DNA of 64,000 nucleotides from Bog-473 sp963838835 (GTDB lineage: Bacteria; Actinomycetota; Acidimicrobiia; Acidimicrobiales; RAAP-2). Positions within the stretch are counted from its first letter, which is position 1. Every line of letters begins with the position of its first letter. A program made the translations under genes and the position numbers. The notes under the pieces were generated by a model. The model had not been told where the DNA came from and did not search any database. It saw only the letters and a list, made by a program, of their open reading frames with translations. Of this stretch, positions 49,635 through 59,548 are shown piece by piece. Location of the stretch: NCBI GenBank assembly GCA_963838835.1, contig CAWITA010000027.1:62001-126000 (forward strand), in the 5' to 3' direction.

Positions 49635-50935
49635 TCGCGCTACTCCTCGCCGCCGCGAGCCAGGCCCACGCCGGCAGCGCGCCAGTGCTGGTGCACAGTG
49701 CCAACAGCGGCAACGGCGATCCGCTCTACTACTTTGGGCTCAACTGGCAGGTCTGGTTGATCACGATCATCAAGTGCCTGGTGGCCTTCGTCGCGCTGCT
49801 CGTGGCCACGGCGCTCATGATCTGGTTCGAGCGCAAGGTGATCTCGGACATGCAGAGCCGGATCGGGCCGAACCGGGCCGGCCCATGGGGCCTGCTGCAG
49901 ACCCTGGCCGACGGGACCAAGCTCGTCTTCAAGGAGGACCTGCTGCCGAACCGGGCGGACTCCTTCGTGTTCAAGCTGGCGCCCTACCTCTCGGTGATCC
50001 CGGCCGTCCTGATCTTCACGGTGGTGCCCGTCGGCGGCATCATCACGATCGGCAGCCACACCTTCGAGCTGCAGGTGGCTGACCCGCCCATGGGGATCCT
50101 GCTCGTGCTGGCCATGTCGGGCATCGCCGTCTACGGCGTCATGCTGGCCGGCTGGTCCTCGGGCTCGAAGTACCCCTTGCTCGGATCGGTCCGCGCCTCG
50201 GCCCAGGTCATCTCCTACGAGGCCGCGTTGGGGATGACGACGGTCATGGTGGTGCTGGTGACCGGTTCGCTGTCGACCCGGGCCATCGTGGCGTCGCAGT
50301 CGGACGGCTTCTGGCACTGGAATCTCATCCGCCTCGGCTTCGTGCCCTTCATCTTCTTCATGATCGCCATCACGGCCGAGCTCACCCGCCCGCCCTTCGA
50401 CTTGACCGAGGCGGATACGGAGCTCGTCGGCGGCTTCCACACCGAGTACTCGTCCATCCGCTTCGGTCTGTTCTACCTCGCCGAATTCATGAACACCATC
50501 ACGATGTCGGCCGTCGTGGTGACGCTGTTCTTCGGCGGGCCGAACGGATACATCTTCCACATCCCTGGAGCCACCATCTACATGCCGATCATCTACTTCC
50601 TGCTCAAGGTGGTGGCCTTCTGCTTCATCTACGTCTGGTTCCGGGCCGCCCTGCCGCGCCTGCGCTACGACCAGCTGATGGACCTGGGCTGGAAGCGCCT
50701 CATCCCCCTCACGCTGGGGTGGCTCCTCTTGGTGGCCGCCATCGTCGCCTGGGGCTGGGCGGGGCTGATCCTGGTGCCGGTCGTGCTGCTCGCCTCGGTC
50801 CTGCTCCTGCGGGCCAACCAGCTCGGTATGGGTCGCAGCGAGGAAGACGTCGTCATCCCGGTGATCGGCCGTCGGGTCACGCGGGCGCCGCGGCTGTCAC
50901 CGGTCGAACCGAATCCGGGAGGTGGAGGATCGTGA
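49631..50935 (+). CDS. nuoH: NADH-quinone oxidoreductase subunit H
   Basis: 434 residues. Membrane subunit forming the quinone chamber: ALMIWFERKVISDMQSRIGPNRAGPWG, the acidic E-channel loop AELTRPPFDLTEADTELVGGFHTEYSS, and about eight helices. The ~40 residues before the first helix are Ala-rich (VIALLLAAASQAHAGSAP), resembling a signal sequence and similar to the start of NuoN. GTGA overlap with nuoG; the polar C-terminal tail overlaps nuoI by 4 bp. Confidence 0.95.
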   Translation: MIALLLAAASQAHAGSAPVLVHSANSGNGDPLYYFGLNWQVWLITIIKCLVAFVALLVATALMIWFERKVISDMQSRIGPNRAGPWGLLQTLADGTKLVFKEDLLPNRADSFVFKLAPYLSVIPAVLIFTVVPVGGIITIGSHTFELQVADPPMGILLVLAMSGIAVYGVMLAGWSSGSKYPLLGSVRASAQVISYEAALGMTTVMVVLVTGSLSTRAIVASQSDGFWHWNLIRLGFVPFIFFMIAITAELTRPPFDLTEADTELVGGFHTEYSSIRFGLFYLAEFMNTITMSAVVVTLFFGGPNGYIFHIPGATIYMPIIYFLLKVVAFCFIYVWFRAALPRLRYDQLMDLGWKRLIPLTLGWLLLVAAIVAWGWAGLILVPVVLLASVLLLRANQLGMGRSEEDVVIPVIGRRVTRAPRLSPVEPNPGGGGS

Positions 50936-51846
50936 GCGCAGGCGACGAGGTCAAGGAGCAGCTCTCGTTCCTTGGTGGGTTCAAGCTCACCTTCCAGCAC
51001 CTGACCCGGCCCCGGGTCACGACCCAGTACCCGGAGGAAAAGAAGCCCAAACAGCCGCGCCAACACGGCCGCCACGTCCTCAACCGCTACGAGGACGGCA
51101 TGGAGAAGTGCATCGGCTGCGAGCTGTGCGCCGGTGTCTGCCCGGCCGACTGCATCTACGTGCGCGGACTCGACAACCCGCCCGACCATCCGGTGTCGCC
51201 CGGTGAGCGCTACGGGTTCGTCTACGAGATCAACTTCCTGCGCTGCATCCACTGCGACATGTGCGTCGAGGCCTGCCCGACCGAGGCCATCACCGAATCC
51301 AAGCTCTTCGAGTTCTCCTTCACCAACCGCTCCGACGCCATCTACACGAAGGACGAGCTGCTGGTCGACGACGATGGTCGTCCCAAGAAACTCCCCTGGG
51401 AGGACTGGCGCGAGGGCGACGACCTCATGACGAGCGGCTGGATGCGCGCTACCTCCCCGTCGGGCAGCGCCGCCTACGAGGGCGAGGTCCAGTGGTCGGG
51501 CGAACTCGGCTACGGCGTACGCCCGCCCGAGGGCGGCCAGTCGGGCCGCCGCGACGACGAGGCGACGGGGACGAAGCCCCTCCGCGAGGTGCTCGAGCGT
51601 CACCTGCTCGACGAAGACATCCCGCTCGACCACCGGGGCATGCGGGGACGGGTTTGGCGCGCCAAGGAGGGCGCGGCGCGCAACCGCAAGAAGATGGAGG
51701 CGACGCGGGCCCGCGTGAAGGAGCTGCGGGCGGCGCGCAAGGCGGCCAAGGCGGAGGCGAAAGAGGAGGCCAAGGGACAACGGGCCGGGGCGGCGGAGGT
51801 GTCCGGGGTGGACGAGGCCGATGGCGGTACCGAGGGGAGTGGCTGA
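50932..51846 (+). CDS. nuoI: NADH-quinone oxidoreductase subunit I with long charged C-terminal extension
   Basis: 304 residues, against 160-220 usual. The two [4Fe-4S] motifs (N6a/N6b) are Cys60/63/66/70 (CIGCELCAGVCP) and Cys105/108/111/115 (CIHCDMCVEACP). After the ferredoxin domain (~165) comes an ~135-residue extension. It contains GTKPLREVLERHLLDEDIP and then a Lys/Arg/Ala/Glu-rich segment, probably a coiled coil (KKMEATRARVKELRAARKAA). GTG 50932 overlaps nuoH. Confidence 0.95.
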   Translation: MSAGDEVKEQLSFLGGFKLTFQHLTRPRVTTQYPEEKKPKQPRQHGRHVLNRYEDGMEKCIGCELCAGVCPADCIYVRGLDNPPDHPVSPGERYGFVYEINFLRCIHCDMCVEACPTEAITESKLFEFSFTNRSDAIYTKDELLVDDDGRPKKLPWEDWREGDDLMTSGWMRATSPSGSAAYEGEVQWSGELGYGVRPPEGGQSGRRDDEATGTKPLREVLERHLLDEDIPLDHRGMRGRVWRAKEGAARNRKKMEATRARVKELRAARKAAKAEAKEEAKGQRAGAAEVSGVDEADGGTEGSG

Positions 51847-51849
51847 CCC

Positions 51850-52476
51850 ATGTTCCACGCGTCCCTGCTACTGGCTTCGTCGCGCCCCACCTGGCCCGAC
51901 ATACTGGTCTTCGCCGCTTCGGCGGCGGTGATCCTGGTGGGCGCGGTCGGCGTCGTCACCTCGCGCAACCCCGTCCACGCCGCTCTCAGCCTCGTGATGA
52001 CACTCTTCGGCGTCGCCGTCCTCTTCATCGAGCAGGAGGCGGACTTCTTGGCCGCGGTCCAGATCATCGTCTACGCCGGCGCCATCGTCGTTCTCTTCCT
52101 CTTCGTCATCATGTTCCTCGGCGTCGACCGCGCCGAGGACATCACCGTCGATCCCCTGATCGGGCAGCGGCCGCTGGCCATCGTCTTCTCCGTCATCACT
52201 CTGGGCGGCGTACTGGCCATGGCCGCCACCGCACACTGGGTTACCGGTGCGCAGCAAGTGGTCGGCCCGATCCAGGGACACGTCGCAGGTCTGAACTCGC
52301 CCGCCGGCGAGCCGGCCCAGTTGGGCAAGCAGCTCTTCACCACCTACTTGTTCGCCTTCGAGGCCACGGCGGCCCTTCTGGTCATCGCGGTCGTAGGCGC
52401 CGTGGTGCTGGCGCGCCGTCCGCCGACCGTCCACGCCGACCGCGAGGACGCCACCGAGACCGAGCTGTCGGCATGA
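51850..52476 (+). CDS. nuoJ: NADH-quinone oxidoreductase subunit J
   Basis: 208 residues with five helices (DILVFAASAAVILVGAVGVV; HAALSLVMTLFGVAVLFI; AAVQIIVYAGAIVVLFLFVIMFLG). The conserved helix-3 motif VQIIVYAGAIVVLFLFVIM contains the pi-bulge region important for coupling. ATG 51850 is 3 bp after nuoI; the stop overlaps nuoK. Confidence 0.94.
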   Translation: MFHASLLLASSRPTWPDILVFAASAAVILVGAVGVVTSRNPVHAALSLVMTLFGVAVLFIEQEADFLAAVQIIVYAGAIVVLFLFVIMFLGVDRAEDITVDPLIGQRPLAIVFSVITLGGVLAMAATAHWVTGAQQVVGPIQGHVAGLNSPAGEPAQLGKQLFTTYLFAFEATAALLVIAVVGAVVLARRPPTVHADREDATETELSA

Positions 52477-52778
52477 GCCTCTCGGGTGCGTGGTACCTCG
52501 GCCTGGCCGCCATCGTCTTCACGATCGGCGCCATCGGCTTGCTGGTACGACGCAACGTCCTGATCATGTTCATGTGCATCGAGCTGATGCTCAACGCGGC
52601 CAATCTCACCTTCGTCACCTTCGCCCGCATGCTCCGCGACATCGGCGGACAGGCCGTCGTCTTCTTCGTGCTGGTGGTGGCTGCGGCCGAGGTGGTGGTC
52701 GGCCTCGGCATCGTGGTGACCAACTTCCGCCGCCGCGCCACCACCGTTGCGGACGATCTCGACTCGCTGAAGGGCTGA
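52473..52778 (+). CDS. nuoK: NADH-quinone oxidoreductase subunit K
   Basis: 101 residues, three helices, normal length. The two conserved membrane glutamates are present (MFMCIELMLNAANLTFV and VLVVAAAEVVVGLGIVV). MrpC-like proton-channel subunit. ATG 52473 overlaps the nuoJ stop by 4 bp. Confidence 0.96.
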   Translation: MSLSGAWYLGLAAIVFTIGAIGLLVRRNVLIMFMCIELMLNAANLTFVTFARMLRDIGGQAVVFFVLVVAAAEVVVGLGIVVTNFRRRATTVADDLDSLKG

Positions 52779-52781
52779 CCT

Positions 52782-54698
52782 TTGGTCCACGTCGCCTACC
52801 TCATGCTGTTGTTCCCCTTGGCGGGGTTTCTGTTCCTCGTCGCGTTCGGGCGCCGCATCGGGGACCCCGTCGCGGGCTGGGTCGGGACGGTCGCCGTGGG
52901 CGCCGCCTTCGTCGTCGCCTGCATCGTGCTGGCCGGCCTCATCAACCTGCCGGCCGATCACCGCGTGGTGGTGCACAACTACTTCAACTGGTTCAGCTCC
53001 GGCGGGTTGTCGGTGCCCGTCGGCACCCTGGTCGACCCGCTGTCGATGACGATGTGCATGTTCGTCACGGGGGTGAGCACGCTCATCCACCTGTACTCCG
53101 TCCAGTACATGAAGGGCGACCGGGACTACTCGAAGTTCTTCATTTACCTCAACCTGTTCGTGTTCTCGATGCTCCTGCTGGTGCTGGGCGACAACTTGTT
53201 GCTCACGTTCGTGGGCTGGGAGGGCGTGGGGGTCTGCTCCTACTTGCTCGTCGCTTTCTGGTTCCAGCGCGAGTCGGCCGCCTCGGCTGGCAAGAAGGCC
53301 TTCATCTACAACCGCATCGGCGACGCCGGCTTCCTGCTCGCCATCTTCTTGATCTTCGAGAAGACCGGCACCGTCCAGTACGAGAGCGGGCCTGGCGGCG
53401 GCATCTTCGGCCAGCTCTCCCACTTGGGCGGTGGCACCGCCACGGCCGTCGTGCTGCTGCTGTTCTTGGCTGCCACCGGGAAGTCGGCGCAGATCCCGCT
53501 CTTCAACTGGCTGCCTGACGCCATGGAAGGTCCCACCCCGGTCTCCGCCCTGATCCACGCCGCCACCATGGTCACGGCCGGGGTGTACCTGCTGTGCCGG
53601 ATGAACCCGCTGTTGCACCTCACGACGCCGGGCACGGAGGTGATCGCGACCATCGGCGCCGTGACGGCGTCCGTGGCGGCCACCATCGCCTGCGCGCAGC
53701 AGGACATCAAGAAGGTGTTGGCCTTCTCCACCATCTCGCAGATCGGCTACATGATGCTGGCCGTAGGGTCCGGCGCCTACGTGGCGGCCATCTTCCTCAT
53801 GGTCATGCACGCTTTCTTCAAGGCCCTGTTGTTCCTGGGCGCGGGTTCGGTGATTCACGGGCTCGAAGACGAGCAGGACCTCAAGCGCATGGGCGATCTA
53901 CGCCGCTACATGCGCTGGACGACCATCACCTTCACCGTCGGTTGGCTCGCCATCATCGGCATCCCACCGCTGTCGGGCTTCTTCGCCAAGGGGGACGTGC
54001 TCGACAACGCCTACGCCCATTTCGAGGGGCTCTGGGTGATCGGGCTCGTCACCGCCGTCCTCACGGCGTACTACATGAGCCGGCTGGAGATCCTCACCTT
54101 TGGCGGCGAGCCGCGCTTCGAGCAGGTGGGACCACATGGCGAGCCGGCCCACCACGCGCCCCACGAGTCGAACTGGATCATGCTGACCCCGCTCGTGATC
54201 CTGGCCTTTCTCTCACTGTTCGGTGAGGTGCTCAACCTGCCCTGGGCCCACACGCACAGCCTCAACAACTTCCTGGGCCCGGTGTTCGGGACCGACCTCT
54301 ACAACGATCACCTGGGTGACGGCGCGCAGTGGGCCCTCGGGCTGGCCGACTTCGTGGCGGCCATCGTCGGGGTGATCATCGCGGCCTGGCTGTGGCGCGG
54401 CGCCGAGGTCGACAAGCCCGCGCTCGAACCCGCGTTCCTGCAGCGAGTCTGGTACTGGGACGACTTCTACGACACGATCATCGGGCGTCCGAGCCAGCGC
54501 CTGGCCACGTTCTGCGCCTGGGTGATCGACACCCGCGTGATCGACGGGGCGGTCAACGGCACGGCCCACCTGGCCAAGGTCACCGGCACGGCGGCGCGCA
54601 AGCTGCAGACCGGCTACGCCCGCAACTACGCGCTGGGGATCGCCCTCGGGATGGCCCTCATCGTCGCCTTCATGCTGAGCCGGACGTGGTGGGGATGA
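52782..54698 (+). CDS. nuoL: NADH-quinone oxidoreductase subunit L
   Basis: 638 residues, antiporter-like proton pump with the C-terminal lateral helix. Key parts: LTFVGWEGVGVCSYLLVAFW (conserved Glu in helix 5), KSAQIPLFNWLPDAMEGPTPVSALIH (conserved Lys and His), QQDIKKVLAFSTISQIGYM and LLFLGAGSVIHGLEDEQDLK. TTG 52782, 3 bp after nuoK, is the only sensible start. The end overlaps nuoM by 4 bp. Confidence 0.96.
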   Translation: MVHVAYLMLLFPLAGFLFLVAFGRRIGDPVAGWVGTVAVGAAFVVACIVLAGLINLPADHRVVVHNYFNWFSSGGLSVPVGTLVDPLSMTMCMFVTGVSTLIHLYSVQYMKGDRDYSKFFIYLNLFVFSMLLLVLGDNLLLTFVGWEGVGVCSYLLVAFWFQRESAASAGKKAFIYNRIGDAGFLLAIFLIFEKTGTVQYESGPGGGIFGQLSHLGGGTATAVVLLLFLAATGKSAQIPLFNWLPDAMEGPTPVSALIHAATMVTAGVYLLCRMNPLLHLTTPGTEVIATIGAVTASVAATIACAQQDIKKVLAFSTISQIGYMMLAVGSGAYVAAIFLMVMHAFFKALLFLGAGSVIHGLEDEQDLKRMGDLRRYMRWTTITFTVGWLAIIGIPPLSGFFAKGDVLDNAYAHFEGLWVIGLVTAVLTAYYMSRLEILTFGGEPRFEQVGPHGEPAHHAPHESNWIMLTPLVILAFLSLFGEVLNLPWAHTHSLNNFLGPVFGTDLYNDHLGDGAQWALGLADFVAAIVGVIIAAWLWRGAEVDKPALEPAFLQRVWYWDDFYDTIIGRPSQRLATFCAWVIDTRVIDGAVNGTAHLAKVTGTAARKLQTGYARNYALGIALGMALIVAFMLSRTWWG

Positions 54699-56239
54699 CG
54701 CACACCCTCCCCTTCTTGACCCTGCTGGTCTTGCTCCCCGCCATCGGCGCGGCCCTGCTGGGGCTGCTCGGCTTCGACCGCCGTCTCCATCGCGAGGTCT
54801 CGTATTCGCTCGCGCTCATCGCTTCGCTCGTCACCCTGGTCATCGCCGTCTCAGCCCTGGTGGCCATGAAGGTGCACGATGGCGGTTTCCAGTTGGTCTC
54901 GGACCACGAGTACACCGGCAGCAGTCTCGGGGTGCACTGGTACCTCGGGGTCGACGGGATCTCCGTTTTCCTCGTGCTGCTGACGGCGGTGCTCTTCCCA
55001 CTGGCCATCGTCCTCGGTCGCAACCGCGAGAACAGCCGCGCCTACTTCGCCTGGATTCTCCTGCTGGAGGCCTCGGTGATGGGGAGCTTCTTGTCGCTCG
55101 ACCTCATTGTGTTCTTCTTCATGTTCGAGCTGACGCTCGTGCCCTCGTACTTCATCATCGCCGGCTGGGGGCACCAGCGGCGGGCCTATGCGGCGATCAA
55201 GTTCTTCCTCTACACCTTCCTCGGTTCCGCCTTCTTGTTAGTCGGGATCCTGGCGCTCGCCTTCATCCACGAGTCGCAGTACCACTACCTGACCTTCTCG
55301 CTCGGTCCGCTCATGCAGACCCACCTGTCGTCGTCGACGGAGATCCTCCTCTTCTTGGCCTTCACGGCGGCTTTCGCCGTCAAGGCACCTCTCTTCCCGC
55401 TGCACACCTGGTCGCCCGACGCCTACACCGAAGCCCCAGAGGAAGGCTCGGTACTGCTCTCGGGTGTGCTGGCCAAGCTCGGCACCTACGGGATCATCCG
55501 CTTCGACCTCAGCCTCTTCCCCCAGGCCACCAAGACGCTCGCCCCGTTGCTGCTCACCCTGGCCGTCATCGGCATCGTCTACGGCGCCATCGTGGCCTGC
55601 GCCCAACGTGACCTGAAGCGGCTCGTGACCTACTCGTCGCTGGCCCAGATCGGCTTCATCGCGCTCGGGACCATCGCCCTCAGCACGCAGGGGTTGGCCG
55701 GCGGCGTGCTTCTGATGCTCAACCACGGCCTGATCGTGGGCGCGCTGTTCATCCTCATCGGCTTCATCTACCAGCGGCGGGGGACCTGGCAGGCGGGCGA
55801 GATGCGCGGGCTGCAAAAGGCGGCCCCGGTCCTCGCCGGCGTCTTCACCGTCGTGATGTTGGCCTCCATCGGGGTGCCGGGGCTCAACGGCTTCGTGAGC
55901 GAGTTCCTGGTGCTCTCGGGCACCTTCATCACGCACCGCTGGTGGGCCGTGGTGGCCGTGCTGGGCGTGATCCTGGCGGCGATCTACCTGCTGTGGGCCT
56001 ACCAGCAGGTCTTCCACGGCACGCCGCGCGAGCCGGATGAGAAGACCCGTGACCTGGGTCTCCTCGAGCGCCTGGTGATGGCCCCCCTCATCGTGCTCAT
56101 CGTCTTTCTGGGCGTCTACCCCAAGCCGGTGCTCGATCGCATCAACCCCTCGGTCAACCAGCTCATCGCGCACGTGGAGTCCAGCACGGGCCACTATCAG
56201 CCGTCGGTCGCCGTCAAGGGTGTGGAGGGGCTGAAGTGA
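54695..56239 (+). CDS. nuoM: NADH-quinone oxidoreductase subunit M
   Basis: 514 residues, antiporter-like proton pump with about 14 helices: FFFMFELTLVPSYFIIAGWG (conserved Glu), AVKAPLFPLHTWSPDAYTEAP (conserved Lys), CAQRDLKRLVTYSSLAQIGF and the closing LGVYPKPVLDRINPSV. ATG 54695 overlaps the nuoL stop; its TGA overlaps nuoN. Confidence 0.96.
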   Translation: MTHTLPFLTLLVLLPAIGAALLGLLGFDRRLHREVSYSLALIASLVTLVIAVSALVAMKVHDGGFQLVSDHEYTGSSLGVHWYLGVDGISVFLVLLTAVLFPLAIVLGRNRENSRAYFAWILLLEASVMGSFLSLDLIVFFFMFELTLVPSYFIIAGWGHQRRAYAAIKFFLYTFLGSAFLLVGILALAFIHESQYHYLTFSLGPLMQTHLSSSTEILLFLAFTAAFAVKAPLFPLHTWSPDAYTEAPEEGSVLLSGVLAKLGTYGIIRFDLSLFPQATKTLAPLLLTLAVIGIVYGAIVACAQRDLKRLVTYSSLAQIGFIALGTIALSTQGLAGGVLLMLNHGLIVGALFILIGFIYQRRGTWQAGEMRGLQKAAPVLAGVFTVVMLASIGVPGLNGFVSEFLVLSGTFITHRWWAVVAVLGVILAAIYLLWAYQQVFHGTPREPDEKTRDLGLLERLVMAPLIVLIVFLGVYPKPVLDRINPSVNQLIAHVESSTGHYQPSVAVKGVEGLK

Positions 56240-57940
56240 TCGCGCTCCTGGCCGCCTCGGGTCACGCGGCGAACACCATCTCGGTGCCGCCCATACGCTG
56301 GCTCGCGATCCTGCCGCCCATCATCATGATCGGCGGCGCGGTGGTGCTCCTCGGGGTGGCCTCGCTGGTGCGGAGGCCGTTGCGGGTGCGGGTGAGCACG
56401 GTGGCCACCGTGGCCATCTCCGGCGGCGCGCTCGGCATCGCGCTGTGGCAGTGGTCCGACGTGCAGGAGCACGGGGCGCACACCTACGTGGCCAAGGCGG
56501 TCGTGATGGATGGCTTCAGTGTCCTCGTCACGATGTTGGTGGCCATCGCCATGCTGCTCAGCGCCCTGGTAGCGGACGGCTACCTGCGCCGGGAGGGTAC
56601 GCACGGAGCGGAGTTCCACGTCCTCGCCATGGTGTCGGCCTCGGGCGCCATGTTGATGGCGATGGCGAACGACCTCATCATCATCTTCTTGGGCCTCGAG
56701 ATCCTCTCCATCGCCCTCTACGTGCTCACCGCCTTCAACTACCGCCGTTCCGCGTCAGGGGAGGCGGCACTCAAGTACTTCATCCTGGGGGGCTTCTCCT
56801 CGGCCATCTTCATCTACGGGATCGCGCTGACCTACGGGGCAACCGGCTCGACCAACCTGACCCAGATCGCCGACTTCTTGTCCAAGAATGTCGTCTTGTC
56901 CAACGGCCTCTTGCTGGCGGGTCTGGCGCTCATGCTGGTCGGCTTCTCCTTCAAGATCGCCGCGGTCCCGTTCCACATGTGGACGCCCGACGTCTACCAG
57001 GGGGCCCCCTCCCCGGTGACCGGTTTCATGTCCGCCGTGGCCAAGGCGGGTGCGTTCGCCGCCATGCTGCGGGTCCTCTTCTCGTCTTTCGGTGTGGTGT
57101 CGACCGACTGGCGGCCGATCGTCTACGGCCTGGCGGTGCTGTCGCTGACCCTCGGCGCCTTCGTGGCGCTACGCCAGCGCGACGTGAAGCGGATGCTGGC
57201 CTACTCGTCGATCAACCACGCAGGGTTCATCTTGCTCGGCGTCGTGGCCGGCACGGCCCAGGGCGCCAGCGCGGCGCTCTACTACCTCTTCGTGTACATG
57301 TTCATGACCATCGGCAGCTTCGCCATCGTCACCGTGCTCGGTGGCGCCGGCGACGCCGAGCACGACCTTTCCCGCTACCGTGGCCTGGCCGCACGCCAGC
57401 CCGTGCTGGCTCTGGCCTTCGCCGTGCTGCTGCTCGCCCAAGCCGGCGCGCCCTTCACCACGGGCCTGTGGGCCAAGGTGCAGGTGGTCTTTGCTGCCAT
57501 TGAGGCGGGCGACGTTCCCCTGGGCGTGATCGCAATGGTGACCGCAGCCGTGGCGGCCTACTTCTACCTCCGGGTGGCCGTGCTGATGTACGCCGCCGGC
57601 GGGCTGGGGGAGCCCGAGGGAGGAGTGGTCGGCTCGGCCGAGCCGTCCGTCGAAGGGGGAATGACCGGTGGCGGCACGCTCGGCGGCGACACCAACGGAG
57701 GGCTCGAGTGGGCGACGCCCTCTGCCGCGTCAGGTCGCGGTGACCACGCTCAACGAGCAGATCCTGCTCGACGACGAGGAACCCGAGTCAGAGTCGCCCA
57801 CCCCTGAGGCGGTACCGGTCCCGGCCCTGAGCGTCTTGGGCATCGCGCTCTGCGTGGGCGTGACCGTGCTCTTCGGCGTCTGGCCGCAGCCGCTCATCGA
57901 CTTCGCTCACCACGCCACGCTGCTCTTCCTGCCCAAGTAG
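56236..57940 (+). pseudogene. nuoN: NADH-quinone oxidoreductase subunit N, frameshift before the last helix
   Basis: GTG 56236 overlaps nuoM. The frame gives helices 1-13, with FLGLEILSIALYVLTAF, FKIAAVPFHMWTPDVYQGAPSP, RQRDVKRMLAYSSINHAGF, up to AYFYLRVAVLMYAAGG. In the following Gly-rich linker (about 57700-57740) one extra base shifts the frame. The proper continuation VAVTTLNEQILL ... PALSVLGIALCVGVTVLFGV to LFLPK ends at TAG 57938-57940 and supplies the last helix. As written the gene ends at 57807 with a non-hydrophobic tail. All 13 other nuo genes are intact, so an indel error is likely. The corrected length is about 567 residues. Confidence 0.9.
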
Positions 57941-57952
57941 GCGGGCCGCTCC

Positions 57953-59341
57953 TCAGTCGGGCACGCCCTGCACCAGGCCCCGGCGGATCCCCGAGAGCAA
58001 CTGGGCGTGGTCCCGTTCGTTCTGGTTGGCGTAACGGCGGGCGAACGCGCACATCGCCTTGGTGAACGTTTCGCCCTTCCCCATGTAGGCGTCGATAGCG
58101 GCCGGGTCGCCGGAGCGCGCGTGCGCCCGGGCCAGCGAGTTGCCACACGCAGTGGCGAACTGGACGAGAACCGGCGCGATCAGGTCGGTCGTCGGGATCA
58201 GCTTCATGTCGCGGAACTGGCGCACGTAGAAGTCGCGGTCGCCCATCGAGCCCCAGCCGACGAAGATGTCCGTGGCGCTCTGGACCATCCGCTTGCCGGC
58301 GATCACCCGGGCGCCATGGTTGTCGTGCCCACTCGGGTAGGTGCAGGCCTCGTAGACGGAGGGGCCGGCTTGCTTGAACTGCAAGAAGAGCGGATCGCCA
58401 GTGGCGCTGCCCTCGAACAGCACGAGGTACACCGCCATGCCGACGCTGCCCACCCCCACCACCTGACGGACCGCGTCAACGAGGATGAAGCGATCGAACA
58501 GCTTCCGGCGGTCCTCCTGGAGCGTCAGCCGGTAGTCGGCGATCAAGTGGTCGACCATGTCGCCCTGTTCGGCGTCGTCGAGCGTCACGCGCAGCGGTGG
58601 CTCCGGCCTGATGCGCGCCCGTCCGCGCCGCTCCGTGGTCAACTTGGCGAACGCGCCGCGGCTCGTCCGCTTCTGCTTGCCCTTCTCGAACTGCACCTTG
58701 ACCTGGCCGCGGTCGGCGGGTTCGAAGTAGTCGATGAAGCGGTCGAACCGGGTGCCCTCGTACCAGATGTCGAGGATCGGCAGCGTGGCGTAGCGCCGCA
58801 TCCGACCCCGGTAGGCGTCGACCGCCGCGGTCACCGCTGCATCGGCTCGGGCCGGCTTCACCGAGTTCTGCCGTGCGGCCACGACCAGGCTGGCGGCCAG
58901 CCGCGCCACGTCCCACTCGAAGGGTCCGGGCAATGTCTCGTCGAAGTCGCGCAGATCGAAGTTGAGGTTGCGCTCGGGGGTGGCCCACAACCCGAAATTG
59001 AGCACGTGGGCGTCGCCGCAGAGCTGGACCTCGAGCCGGCTGTGTGGCCGTGATGCCAGGTCGGCTGCCATCACCGCGGCCGCACCTCGGTAATAGTTCC
59101 AAGGGGAGAGTGCCATGCGCTGATACCGCAGCGGGAGGAGCTCGGGCAACCGGATCGGGTCCTGGGCCATCAGAGTCTCGAGGGCGTCGTGCCCGCGGGC
59201 CCGTTCGTCCCACTCCCCGACACCGGCCCGGGGGGCCAGCACCCGCGCCTGGCGCCCCGCGGCGCGACGCTCACTGGCGGTCGCGGCCAGGTCGTGCTTG
59301 GCGGCCACGGGTGATGCCGCCGCGAGGTACGTCTGGCTCAC
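57953..59341 (-). CDS. DUF2252 protein
   Basis: 462 residues from GTG 59341, chosen because GGGAGG lies 9-10 nt upstream; an upstream start at 59464 gives an Arg/Pro-rich extension without likeness to the family. The DUF2252 pattern is clear: RLPELLPLRYQRMALSPWNYYRG, LCGDAHVLNFGLWATPERNLNFDLRDFDET and RDFYVRQFRDMK. The HxxNFG/FDxxDFDE motifs resemble the catalytic loop of aminoglycoside phosphotransferase/kinase-like folds, so an ATP-dependent phosphotransfer role is possible but unproved. Converges with nuoN with only 12 bp between stops. Confidence 0.88.
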   Translation of the reverse strand: MSQTYLAAASPVAAKHDLAATASERRAAGRQARVLAPRAGVGEWDERARGHDALETLMAQDPIRLPELLPLRYQRMALSPWNYYRGAAAVMAADLASRPHSRLEVQLCGDAHVLNFGLWATPERNLNFDLRDFDETLPGPFEWDVARLAASLVVAARQNSVKPARADAAVTAAVDAYRGRMRRYATLPILDIWYEGTRFDRFIDYFEPADRGQVKVQFEKGKQKRTSRGAFAKLTTERRGRARIRPEPPLRVTLDDAEQGDMVDHLIADYRLTLQEDRRKLFDRFILVDAVRQVVGVGSVGMAVYLVLFEGSATGDPLFLQFKQAGPSVYEACTYPSGHDNHGARVIAGKRMVQSATDIFVGWGSMGDRDFYVRQFRDMKLIPTTDLIAPVLVQFATACGNSLARAHARSGDPAAIDAYMGKGETFTKAMCAFARRYANQNERDHAQLLSGIRRGLVQGVPD

Positions 59342-59548
59342 TCCGTTCGACCTCCCTGCTCCGGGACCTGGCACTTTATCGCCGCCGATCACCCCCAATC
59401 GCAGGGTACGACTTTGGATCGGTGCGGGCGGTGTGGCCGTGCGCCGCCGGGCGTTCCCGGCCACACGCGTTTTCCTCCAAGGCTCCGCCTCAACGCGCGC
59501 CGGGTGTTCCGGAGGCCCGGGTGCTCACAGCGGGGCAGGGTGGTTCGC

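Noticed and set aside
57953..59464. Longer start for the DUF2252 gene at 59464
   Set aside because: The extension is Arg/Pro-rich and unlike the family; a strong ribosome site is placed correctly for GTG 59341.
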